Origin: Bacillota bacterium
GTDB lineage: Bacteria; Bacillota; Bacilli; Alicyclobacillales; SLC66
NCBI GenBank assembly: GCA_021797415.1
Contig: JAJZZT010000537.1
Coordinates: forward strand, 1-7,753
Length of the DNA stretch: 7,753 bases
Reading direction: 5' to 3'
Below, one piece after another: positions 1 through 6,405 of this stretch. Both the position numbers and the translations under genes were made by a program. The notes below the pieces were generated by a model. The model searched no databases and was not told where the DNA came from. It saw nothing but the letters and a program-made list of their open reading frames with translations. Each line of letters starts with the position of its first letter. Position 1 is the first letter of the stretch.

Positions 1-756
1 ATTTTCGATCATCGCATAATACCCCGCCAAATCCCTCCGCGCCCGCTCCGACACCCTCCCGACATCGGGGACGTTGGGCCGCAGTGTGATGTCTCCCGCT
101 GTGTAATGCCCCCTCACGTCTTCCGGTGCAATGTAAGGATTGTGCGGAGGCTGCACCGACAGCACGGCAAAGAACGGTATTCGCTCGCCCGCTTCTTCCT
201 GTTGCTTCTGTTCTTCCAGGTAGTTGATGAACAGCGTGGTGAGTTCGTCCGTTTCGTATCCGGGCAACCGCTCATGAAAAGCGGAGTCGCCTTCACCCCC
301 CTGCACCCAGCAGTCCCATTGACTGTTGTTGTTCTCGTATCCCAGCCACCTCTGAAACCCGCCGCGGCGTTCCGGAGGAATCTTGTGCATGGCCGCGCGG
401 CCGGCGCTTTCATGAAACCCGTCAAGGTGCCACTTGCCGTAGTACGCGGTACGATAGCCCGCATCGTTGAAGACATGCGCGATCGTCGGCTGTTCGGGAG
501 AAAGCTGGTGCTCATGCCCAGGGACCACCTTGTGCGGGTAACGGCCGGTCAGGAACGATCCACGCGCCGGACAACACAGGGGATAACCGGACACCGCGCG
601 GGAAAAATCAATGCCCGAGGCGGCCAGATTGTCCATATTGGGTGTGAACGCATTGGGATCTTGCCGGTAGCCGGTTGCCTGCGCGCGATGTTGGTCTCCG
701 AAAATCCAAATCACATTGGGACGGGTTTCGACAGAGTTATTTTGGTCTGATGGCAA
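1..756 (-). CDS. Sulfatase (formylglycine-dependent, S1-type), C-terminus cut by window edge
   Basis: Hydrolyses a sulfate ester (substrate unknown), probably in the cytoplasm because the N-terminus has no signal peptide or membrane segment. I translated 252 codons from a TTG at 754-756 without a stop; the rest lies beyond base 1, about half of a usual sulfatase of 450-550 residues. The sulfatase signature C-C-P-A-R-G-S-F-L-T-G is at residues 61-71, so Cys61 is the residue expected to become formylglycine. GKWH at 107-110 matches the second signature (active-site Lys/His), and QPPHNPY near 202-208 holds the expected His. The usual N-terminal metal-binding Asp-Asp reads Gly20-Asp21-Gln, so one ligand differs. 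No in-frame ATG exists near the 5' end, and AAGGAG 7 nt upstream supports the TTG start. It is the last visible gene of the operon, 60 nt after the MFS gene. A phosphonate monoester hydrolase of the same superfamily is the main alternative. Confidence 0.9.
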   Translation of the reverse strand, partial: MPSDQNNSVETRPNVIWIFGDQHRAQATGYRQDPNAFTPNMDNLAASGIDFSRAVSGYPLCCPARGSFLTGRYPHKVVPGHEHQLSPEQPTIAHVFNDAGYRTAYYGKWHLDGFHESAGRAAMHKIPPERRGGFQRWLGYENNNSQWDCWVQGGEGDSAFHERLPGYETDELTTLFINYLEEQKQQEEAGERIPFFAVLSVQPPHNPYIAPEDVRGHYTAGDITLRPNVPDVGRVSERARRDLAGYYAMIEN

Positions 757-763
757 TTCCAAT

Positions 764-769
764 CTCCTT
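764..769 (-). promoter_or_regulatory. Shine-Dalgarno site deciding the TTG start of the distal sulfatase
   Basis: AAGGAG on the minus strand lies 7 nt before the TTG at 754-756. The translation that follows goes straight into the conserved sulfatase N-terminus (PNVIWIFGDQHR), so the rare start codon is well supported. Confidence 0.8.
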
Positions 770-775
770 CTTTCG

Positions 776-814
776 ATGAAATTTCATTTTACTGGAATTT
801 ATGCATTCTGACAT
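776..814 (-). promoter_or_regulatory. Possible weak internal promoter with 12-bp palindrome
   Basis: The 60-nt gap between the MFS gene and the distal sulfatase is AT-rich. It contains ATGTCA (809-814, 4 of 6 matches to TTGACA), a 17-nt spacer and TAAAAT (786-791, 5 of 6 matches to TATAAT). A perfect palindrome ATGAAATTTCAT (776-787) overlaps the -10 edge. This could give the last gene its own expression, but such matches arise easily by chance in AT-rich DNA. Confidence 0.22.
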
Positions 815-816
815 CT

Positions 817-2184
817 TCACACTTTCCGGTCGATGCTCACTTCTTCCAGACTCTTGGCTTTGGGTTCAAACTTAAAGCCGGTCAGCGTGTAAAGACCGAT
901 GATCAAACCCACCGAACCCAGGAGGGCGATCATCACCGAAAAACCCAAATTGGCGATCCCCACCGGGATGATGAAGGTGGCCACCGCAACCATCAGTCTC
1001 GCCAACCCGTTCCCCAATCCTTGCGCTCTTCCCCGCAGGTGTGTCGGCAATAACTCAGATGGAAGCACCCAAAATGACGAAGCGCCAAACCAAGTCAACG
1101 CGGCCAAAAAGATGAATAAAACGAGAAACAGCGGCGGATACCGCACCGCGCCCAAGGCCAAGGCCAAAGAGATCAGAAACGAACCCCAGCAGGATATGAT
1201 GACCGATGTCATGCGCCCGATGCGGTCGATCGTCAGGTAGGCGACCAGCGCTCCGATGAGGCCGCCGATCCACGTGACGGTTCCCGCCTGCAGCGAACCG
1301 GCAAGTCCAAATGCGCCCACGTATTGAAACACGTAGGGGCCGACCACCGACGCCGTCGCTCCCATGAAGGGGGTGAACCCGACGATGACAAAGGCAAGGA
1401 TGGCCTGGCGGGTGTATGGCTTGCGAAACAAATCGGCATAGCCGCCTTCCCTTGGATCGCGAGAGCCATCTCCCCTCTTCTCCCACACGGTTTTGCTGAC
1501 GCCCAAGAGTTCCAAAGCAGCCATGGCCTCTTCGTCTCTGCCCTGCTTAATCAGCCAGCGCGGAGACTCCGGCAGCAGTCGTCTCCCGATGAGGACCGCC
1601 AGAGCCGGCACGGCGGACAGGCCGAACATCCACCGCCACGCTTGGCTGCCGACCGTGTTGTATAAAAGTAAAGCGACAAGCAGTGAACACAGCGCGCCGA
1701 ATGTCCAGGCCATCTGCGGCAATGCCCCCGACAGCGACCCCCGCTTGAGCCTGGGGGAAATTTCCGTCAGGAAGGCCATGCTGGTTGCGATGTCCGCACC
1801 GATCGCGACGCCAATAAAGATGCGGATGATGAACAGTTCCGCCACATTGCTGATCGCTGCAGACAGCAGCGAGAAAAACACGAAAAAAACGAGATTAAAA
1901 GTGAACACCGTCCGTCTGCCGATCCGGTCTGTGAGACTGCCGAAAATCAACAGGCCGATCGCCGCCCCCAAAAACGCGGACGCTCCCAGCAACCCCACCT
2001 GCGAGGCGCTGAGCTGCATTTGCGGCTTGAGCATGATGAGCGCGCCCGCGATGACCAGGAGATCGTATCCATCCACGAACTCACCCAGCGCGATGACGCC
2101 AATGGCCCACTTTCTAAGCGGAGTCATTTGGATCGCGTCGTCAAACTGGCGCAGGGAGTCGACCTTATCCTTGTGTTGATCCAT
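817..2184 (-). CDS. MFS transporter, sugar/organic-acid porter type (second of two)
   Basis: A 455-residue, 12-helix major facilitator, probably a proton-coupled importer in the cytoplasmic membrane. Visible family marks are FVDGYD in helix 1 (36-41), the loop 2-3 motif GSLTDRIGRR (82-91), RWMF at 184-187, PESPRWL at the end of helix 6 (205-211), the equivalent second-half loop DRIGR (320-324) and LPSELLPTHLRGRAQG (374-389). These are shared by sugar porters and aromatic-acid/SV2-like MFS groups, so the substrate cannot be read off. I chose the ATG at 2182-2184 because AAGGAG lies 8 nt upstream and the product then has normal length; a longer reading frame to 2403 would add 73 residues unlike any MFS N-terminus. 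The start lies 20 nt inside the preceding sulfatase gene, so translation is probably coupled. It is clearly a paralogue of the MFS gene at 3583-4920 (LDGYD, GSASFLGA and PESPRWL align). Its place between two sulfatases suggests uptake of sulfated substrates (inference). Confidence 0.9.
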   Translation of the reverse strand: MDQHKDKVDSLRQFDDAIQMTPLRKWAIGVIALGEFVDGYDLLVIAGALIMLKPQMQLSASQVGLLGASAFLGAAIGLLIFGSLTDRIGRRTVFTFNLVFFVFFSLLSAAISNVAELFIIRIFIGVAIGADIATSMAFLTEISPRLKRGSLSGALPQMAWTFGALCSLLVALLLYNTVGSQAWRWMFGLSAVPALAVLIGRRLLPESPRWLIKQGRDEEAMAALELLGVSKTVWEKRGDGSRDPREGGYADLFRKPYTRQAILAFVIVGFTPFMGATASVVGPYVFQYVGAFGLAGSLQAGTVTWIGGLIGALVAYLTIDRIGRMTSVIISCWGSFLISLALALGAVRYPPLFLVLFIFLAALTWFGASSFWVLPSELLPTHLRGRAQGLGNGLARLMVAVATFIIPVGIANLGFSVMIALLGSVGLIIGLYTLTGFKFEPKAKSLEEVSIDRKV

Positions 2185-3586
2185 GCCACACACTCCTTGT
2201 TGCGCTTCTGTCGCGGTAAGTGGACCCATCGCGCCAACGTCGGGCCAATGCAGCCTGCATTTTCGCGACAAGAGCGGGATTCGCCGGAGCAATGTTGTGC
2301 AATTCCTCCCGATCCGCTTGCAAATCATAAAGCTCGGGCGCATCGTTGAAATTCTGGATGTATTTATAACGGTCTGTCCTGAGGCATCTGAAGTTGTTCT
2401 CACAGCTCATGACGCTTGTCCGGTGCTGGTCCGTCTGTCCAAACAGAAGGGAATCAAGCGATTTTGCATCCATGATCTGCCCATTATCCGGAATTCCAGC
2501 CAGCCCGCAGGCCGTCGGATTCAGATCGATCAACTCCACCAAGGCATCCGATTCGCCCCCCGCCGCAATGCCCGGTCCCGCAATGATCAAGGGCACATGG
2601 ATGGCGGGTTCATAGGCGACCGACTTGGTGTAAAGACCATGATCGCCGGCCATCTCGCCATGATCGCTGGTAAAAATGATGTAGGTGTTATCCAGCATTC
2701 CCCGCCGTTCCAACGCATCCAAGATCTTTCCCACCTGATCGTCGATCACATGGATGGCGGCGCAGTACTGGCGTCTCGTTTTGGAAATGGTCGCCTGATC
2801 CTCCGTAACTCTGCGCCTCGCCACCCACCCGGGTTTGCCTTCAAGCGAACCCATCACGGCCAAAGGCATTTCCGCATCCCGGAACTTTTCTGCGTATTCC
2901 GTCGGGGGGTCAAAGGGGTCGTGGGGTCCTACAAAGCTGACAAAATAAAACCAGGGAAAATCATCCGGAACGCCACGGATCCACTCCGCCGCCCGGTTGC
3001 CAATGTAGACATCTTCAAACGCCTCGGTCGGGAGTACGGAATCAGAACACTCCAGAGAGAAGCCTTCTTGTTTCCTTTTTTGATAATCTTCATGGAACTC
3101 CGTATACAGTCCCTTTTCCTGCAAATAAAACCCGTACGGCCCCAGCGGCGTCGGCGAAACGCCCGCATGCATCTTCCCTTCACACTCTTCTGGATGGGTG
3201 AATCCAAACGAAAACGCACAGGGCCGATCCCCAAAGCGCCCGTTATACAGATCGGGTTTGGCTAAATCCAATTTGCCCACACACCCCACCCGATATCCGT
3301 TGTCCCGAAACCTCTGGTAAAAGGTGGGGATCTGCGGCGGCAAATAACTGTTGTTGTCCAGCGCGCCCACTCTCCCCGGCTGCATTCCCGTGGCCAGCGC
3401 GATTCGGGACGGGGCGCACAGCGGCGAATTCGTAAAACAATTCGAGAAGTTGATCCCCCGCGCGGCCAGCCGGTCCAGATGGGGAGTCTTCACGAAATGG
3501 GCCCCTCGGCTCCCGAGATAATCAAACCGGTGTTGGTCATCCATGATGAAAAGAAGGTTCGGTTGCTTTGTCTTGTTCATCGTCAT
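2165..3586 (-). CDS. Sulfatase (formylglycine-dependent, S1-type), complete
   Basis: A complete 473-residue sulfatase of the alkaline-phosphatase superfamily, expected to cleave a sulfate ester in the cytoplasm (no signal peptide). Metal and catalytic features seen are DDQH (16-19), C-A-P-S-R at 57-61 with Cys57 as the formylglycine precursor, GKLD (104-107) in place of the more usual GKWH, PHDPFDPP (221-228), and SDHGEMAGDHG (307-317) with the Asp308-His309 metal pair. A C-terminal RTDRYKYI (403-410) and ELYDLQADREELHNIA (418-433) are typical of the family. The ATG at 3584-3586 overlaps the upstream MFS stop as ATGA. A second ATG at 3578-3580 is better spaced (about 8-10 nt) from GGAGGAG, so the first two residues are uncertain. 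The 3' end overlaps the next MFS gene by 20 nt. Choline sulfatase and phosphonate monoester hydrolase share the motifs and cannot be excluded. No maturase gene for the Cys-to-formylglycine step is visible nearby. Confidence 0.93.
   Translation of the reverse strand: MTMNKTKQPNLLFIMDDQHRFDYLGSRGAHFVKTPHLDRLAARGINFSNCFTNSPLCAPSRIALATGMQPGRVGALDNNSYLPPQIPTFYQRFRDNGYRVGCVGKLDLAKPDLYNGRFGDRPCAFSFGFTHPEECEGKMHAGVSPTPLGPYGFYLQEKGLYTEFHEDYQKRKQEGFSLECSDSVLPTEAFEDVYIGNRAAEWIRGVPDDFPWFYFVSFVGPHDPFDPPTEYAEKFRDAEMPLAVMGSLEGKPGWVARRRVTEDQATISKTRRQYCAAIHVIDDQVGKILDALERRGMLDNTYIIFTSDHGEMAGDHGLYTKSVAYEPAIHVPLIIAGPGIAAGGESDALVELIDLNPTACGLAGIPDNGQIMDAKSLDSLLFGQTDQHRTSVMSCENNFRCLRTDRYKYIQNFNDAPELYDLQADREELHNIAPANPALVAKMQAALARRWRDGSTYRDRSATRSVWHGSTQG
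2193..2198 (-). promoter_or_regulatory. Shine-Dalgarno site deciding the ATG start of the second MFS gene
   Basis: AAGGAG on the minus strand sits 8 nt before the ATG at 2182-2184, inside the 3' end of the upstream sulfatase gene. It is the reason for rejecting the 73-codon longer reading. Confidence 0.8.
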
Positions 3587-4920
3587 CTCTCCTCCAAAGC
3601 GATTTTTGATCGGTCTTGTTTCAACAGCGCGCCAAGAATGATCGCGATCAGTGCAACTGCAATGACGATGGTCATCATGCTGACGATTCCGCCAAAAGCG
3701 AGCAGTACGGGCACGCCCAATGTGCCCATATAGGCTCCCAATTTATTGGATCCGATGGCAAACCCTTCGGCTGTCGCCCGAATTTCCGTCGAATAGGACT
3801 CGACCGCCAACACCATCATCACAATGCCGCTCGCCCCAAGCGTTCCCTGCGCAAGCGCAACCCCCGCCACCAAAACGGCGGGCGGCTGCAGATGGGCCAT
3901 CTGTTGAATGAGCAGGATCAATGCGCCAACGATGGTCCCGATCATCAAAAGATTCAATATTTTGCGCCTGCCTAAACGATCTATGTTAAAAGCGGCAACC
4001 ACCGTGATGATCAGGGTGATGCTCTGGGTAATCACAGCAAACTCCAGTGATTTGAGATCCGAGATCAGTCCGAACGCTTTGAAAATGACGGGGGTATACA
4101 TCGTAAACGATGACGACATGGAATTTAACAAAAACCAGACGACCGACACGATCACGGTGGAACGCAGATACCCACTTTGAAAAATGGCGCTGTACTTGCT
4201 CTGTTCGCCTGACAGCCGAATTGATTTCAGGGGATCAAAGCTCAGCTTCCGGTCTCCCTTTAATATCGCGACAACGGCATCGGCCTCCTTGCTTTTTCCC
4301 GCTTTGAGCAACCAGCGCGGACTCTCGGGAATGGAGCGGCGCAAAAAAAGCACGATCACGGCGGGAATGACACCCGAAAGAAACATCCACCGCCAGGCAA
4401 TTATCCCGCCAATATTATACAGTATCATCGCCACGACATTGGCAAGAATCCCTCCCGCAAACAAAAACATAATAATCATCGCCGTGAGCCGTCCGCGATA
4501 CTTCTTCGGGCTAAATTCGGCAATCACCGCCGCATTGATCGGGAGATCGGCGCCGATGGCCACGCCCAGTACAAATCTCCAGAGCAAAAGTTGTGTGTAC
4601 GATTGACTGAGAGCGAGCATGATCGAAGTCAATCCAAACGTGGCTAACGTGAGCAAGAACATCCTGCGTCTTCCCAAGCGGTCGGAAACGTGGCCAAAGA
4701 CATAGGCTCCGATCAACGCCCCCAGAAACGACGCCGACCCAAGCATGCCCGTCTCCGCCGCTTTTAAATGAAACATCGGTTTCAGAAGCAACAACGCCCC
4801 TCCGATGATGAACGTGTCATACCCATCCAAAAACGCGCCCATCGCAGACAGAATCGAAATATTGATATGCTTGCGGTTCAGCTCCATCTCATCCAAAGAC
4901 TCAATGGTCTGTGTGTTCAA
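3583..4920 (-). CDS. MFS transporter, sugar/organic-acid porter type (first of two)
   Basis: A 445-residue, 12-helix MFS importer of the cytoplasmic membrane. Marks are FLDGYD in helix 1 (30-35), GHVSDRLGRR in loop 2-3 (76-85), AWRWMF at 175-180, PESPRWL after helix 6 (198-204), DRLGRR in the second-half loop (314-319) and ESYSTEIRATAEG (374-386) before helix 11. It resembles the other MFS protein of this operon over its whole length, most clearly in helices 1-3, but the two are well diverged, so they may carry different sulfated compounds. The start is a TTG at 4918-4920; AGGAGG 9 nt upstream supports it, and the nearest in-frame ATG would remove 11 residues. It begins 18 nt after the ROK gene stop, and its TGA overlaps the sulfatase ATG (ATGA), indicating translational coupling between transporter and sulfatase. 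The substrate is inferred from context only. Confidence 0.9.
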   Translation of the reverse strand: MNTQTIESLDEMELNRKHINISILSAMGAFLDGYDTFIIGGALLLLKPMFHLKAAETGMLGSASFLGALIGAYVFGHVSDRLGRRRMFLLTLATFGLTSIMLALSQSYTQLLLWRFVLGVAIGADLPINAAVIAEFSPKKYRGRLTAMIIMFLFAGGILANVVAMILYNIGGIIAWRWMFLSGVIPAVIVLFLRRSIPESPRWLLKAGKSKEADAVVAILKGDRKLSFDPLKSIRLSGEQSKYSAIFQSGYLRSTVIVSVVWFLLNSMSSSFTMYTPVIFKAFGLISDLKSLEFAVITQSITLIITVVAAFNIDRLGRRKILNLLMIGTIVGALILLIQQMAHLQPPAVLVAGVALAQGTLGASGIVMMVLAVESYSTEIRATAEGFAIGSNKLGAYMGTLGVPVLLAFGGIVSMMTIVIAVALIAIILGALLKQDRSKIALEER

Positions 4921-4929
4921 ATTCTCTCC

Positions 4930-4935
4930 CCTCCT
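4930..4935 (-). promoter_or_regulatory. Shine-Dalgarno site supporting the TTG start of the first MFS gene
   Basis: AGGAGG on the minus strand, within the 18-nt gap after the ROK gene, lies 9 nt before the TTG at 4918-4920. It is a full match to the anti-Shine-Dalgarno core and supports the rare start. Confidence 0.8.
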
Positions 4936-4938
4936 GTG

Positions 4939-6144
4939 TCAACCGTAATTTTGCAAAAATTGATATTTGGCGATGAGTCCCGCCCCAATCGCGGACGACA
5001 TTTTCCCAAGGCAGGCCCGTTCTATTTGAATCCGGTTGGCGAAGTTAGGGAGAATGTGGCGTCTCGCCTCTTCTCTGGCACTCTCGAAGTACACGTCACT
5101 ATTCGCGAGAGCGCCGCCAATGAGAACCAGTTGCGGATTCAACGTATTGCACAGATTGGCCACACCGATTCCCAGGCATTTCCCGGCTGTCGCTATGACT
5201 CTGTTGATCTCCTCTTGCGCCGCCAAGGACGGCGAGAGAATTTGCTCTACACTCCATTCCCCCCCTTTCATCGCGGCTATTTCTCTTTCAATTGCCAGAC
5301 CTGAAGCAAACGCTTCCAAACAACCTCTATTGCCGCAATTGCACGGTGGACCGTCAAAGGATACGACCGTATGGCCGATACTTCCGGCCCCATGAGCAAC
5401 CCCGCGATACACTTCTCCGTTGATGTAGAGGCCCGCCCCGATCCCCGCGTCGGCAAGGATATAAACCACATGGTGGACTTCTTTGTAATTGCCAAACTCA
5501 ATCTCGCCGATCATGCCCGCATTGGCGCCCTTTTCCACACAGCAGGCGATACCCAATTCTCTTTCAACCAGATCGCGCAAAGGCACGTTTCGCCAAGAAG
5601 GCATATTGGGAGGAGCAATAATGATTCCGCTTTCATCAATGGGCCCCGAAATGGCGATCCCGATTCTCATCACCTGCTCGACGGTCTTCCCGCAATCAGC
5701 CAACAATCGCTCGACCATGGTCCTTATTCGTTGAATGATGGAAAACGGCTCTTCATGGGCATCCAGCGCTTCGGTGCAGTGATTGATCCGTCTCGAATCC
5801 AGCCCTGTCAACACACAAGTGAGTTGCTCGACTTGAATCTCCACTCCGACAAATAACAATCCGTCGGATTTAATCGTATACAAGAATGGTTTTCGCCCCC
5901 CGCCCGACTCTGCATAACCGCATTCCTGGACGATCTCTTCTGCCATCAATTCTTTCAACAGGTTGGAAACCGTGGCAAAGGACAGTTTGGTCTCTGCTGA
6001 AAGATCGCCTTTCGTGGCAGTACCACGCCGAAGCAGGCTATACATCATCGACAGCTTGTTTTGTTGCTTCAAAGCGACTGTGCTCATTCCTGAAGTCGAC
6101 TTCCGCAAATCCATCTCACCAAATTTCTTGATATGAATCCCCAA
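4939..6144 (-). CDS. ROK-family transcriptional repressor (NagC/XylR-like)
   Basis: A sugar-responsive repressor and first gene of the operon. It has an N-terminal winged helix-turn-helix (about residues 29-90, recognition region LSFATVSNLLKELM, wing GGGRKP at 81-86) followed by a ROK domain. The zinc motif is clear: GH at 257-258 and C-N-C-G-N-R-G-C-L-E at 268-277. The ATP-binding DxGGT motif is absent (FVGVEIQ at 98-104), and the usual catalytic/sugar-contacting Asn-Asp is Lys205-Gly206, so it should not be a kinase. The Glu of the ExGH sugar-contact motif is Ser255. The longest reading starts at a TTG (6142-6144) with a weak, too-close AAAGAG. ATGs at 6112-6114 and 6085-6087 are in frame, and the latter gives the more usual short lead before the HTH, so the start is unsettled. 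It likely binds the palindrome at 6160-6184, repressing itself and the operon until an inducer is present. Confidence 0.93.
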   Translation of the reverse strand: MGIHIKKFGEMDLRKSTSGMSTVALKQQNKLSMMYSLLRRGTATKGDLSAETKLSFATVSNLLKELMAEEIVQECGYAESGGGRKPFLYTIKSDGLLFVGVEIQVEQLTCVLTGLDSRRINHCTEALDAHEEPFSIIQRIRTMVERLLADCGKTVEQVMRIGIAISGPIDESGIIIAPPNMPSWRNVPLRDLVERELGIACCVEKGANAGMIGEIEFGNYKEVHHVVYILADAGIGAGLYINGEVYRGVAHGAGSIGHTVVSFDGPPCNCGNRGCLEAFASGLAIEREIAAMKGGEWSVEQILSPSLAAQEEINRVIATAGKCLGIGVANLCNTLNPQLVLIGGALANSDVYFESAREEARRHILPNFANRIQIERACLGKMSSAIGAGLIAKYQFLQNYG

Positions 6145-6159
6145 GCTCTTTCTATCACC

Positions 6160-6184
6160 ACTTATTATAATCCATATAATAAGT
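6160..6184. promoter_or_regulatory. Palindromic operator, probable ROK repressor binding site
   Basis: Perfect inverted repeat with 10-bp arms (minus strand ACTTATTATA and TATAATAAGT) around a 5-bp centre TGGAT. ROK repressors such as XylR and NagC bind AT-rich inverted repeats of about this size. It covers the -10 hexamer and the predicted start point of the operon promoter and ends 15 bp before the TTG of the ROK gene, which is the right place for autorepression. Binding by this ROK protein is inferred. Confidence 0.72.
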
Positions 6185-6205
6185 AATGCAATAAGTTAGT
6201 GTCAA
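6176..6205 (-). promoter_or_regulatory. Sigma-A-type promoter of the sulfatase operon
   Basis: On the minus strand, a perfect TTGACA (-35, 6200-6205), an 18-nt spacer and TATTAT (-10, 6176-6181, 5 of 6 matches). A 17-nt spacer would give TTATTA instead. Transcription would begin near 6169, leaving a leader of about 25 nt before the TTG of the ROK gene. The surrounding 90 bp are strongly AT-rich compared with both flanks. Confidence 0.75.
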
Positions 6206-6209
6206 GATG

Positions 6210-6235
6210 TTTTATGCTGAAATTTTTATGCTGAA
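6210..6235. repeat. Two 12-bp direct repeats just upstream of the -35 box
   Basis: TTTTATGCTGAA occurs exactly at 6210-6221 and again at 6224-6235 (period 14 bp). Relative to the predicted transcription start these cover about -41 to -66, where an activator with tandem half-sites would bind. The right copy ends where the substrate-binding-protein fragment opens, so a duplication made during insertion is an alternative. Confidence 0.6.
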
Positions 6236-6405
6236 TTGTTGCCTACGCTATTTCGATTCCGCTGGTGGAGACGCCCAATTGGTTTGAGTACAGCACTCGC
6301 AACTATGTGGGGTGGCCAAGCGCCAGCAATCCATACGCTGCGGGAGCCGCGTGGAACAGCCCGTCGAACGCAATCGTTCTGGCGCACCTGAGACCTGTGA
6401 ATTGA
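6235..6405 (+). pseudogene. C-terminal remnant of an ABC substrate-binding protein (SBP_bac_5 type)
   Basis: The plus-strand frame running to the TGA at 6403-6405 encodes about 54 residues, including VETPNWFEYSTRNYVGWPSA, NPYAAGAAWNSP and a final IVLAHLRPVN. The pattern Trp-x-x-Tyr-Ser-x-x-x-Tyr-x-Gly-Trp-Pro-x-x-x-Asn-Pro-Tyr-Ala, then a last Leu-x-Pro strand, is typical of the end of family 5 extracellular binding proteins for oligopeptides or oligosaccharides. There is no start codon, and a stop lies in frame just upstream (6232-6234), so roughly 90 percent of the gene is missing. The break coincides with the edge of the operon's AT-rich promoter region, which suggests that the operon, or a deletion, removed the front of this gene. 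Its stop codon lies inside the left arm of the inverted repeat at 6399-6458. The family call rests on motif memory alone. Confidence 0.65.

Noticed and set aside
106..750. Plus-strand open frame of 214 codons
   Set aside because: It is the antisense of the distal sulfatase, whose motifs are unmistakable on the minus strand; the plus-strand protein shows no recognisable pattern.
2185..2403. An N-terminal extension of 73 codons to the second MFS gene
   Set aside because: It lies wholly inside the sulfatase coding region, resembles no MFS N-terminus, and AAGGAG 8 nt before the ATG at 2184 marks the true start.
2183..3265. Plus-strand open frame of 360 codons
   Set aside because: Antisense of the complete sulfatase; its low-complexity His/Arg-rich product has no family features.
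2165..3586. Naming the complete sulfatase choline sulfatase (betC)
   Set aside because: It shares C-x-P-S-R and GEMAGDHG with that family, but there are no betaine genes nearby and the ROK/MFS context points elsewhere; motifs alone cannot set the substrate.
6152..6180. Divergent plus-strand promoter using the TATAAT at 6175-6180
   Set aside because: The hexamer is the mirror half of the operator palindrome; the -35 position (6152-6157, CTATCA) is a poor match and no intact gene follows on the plus strand.
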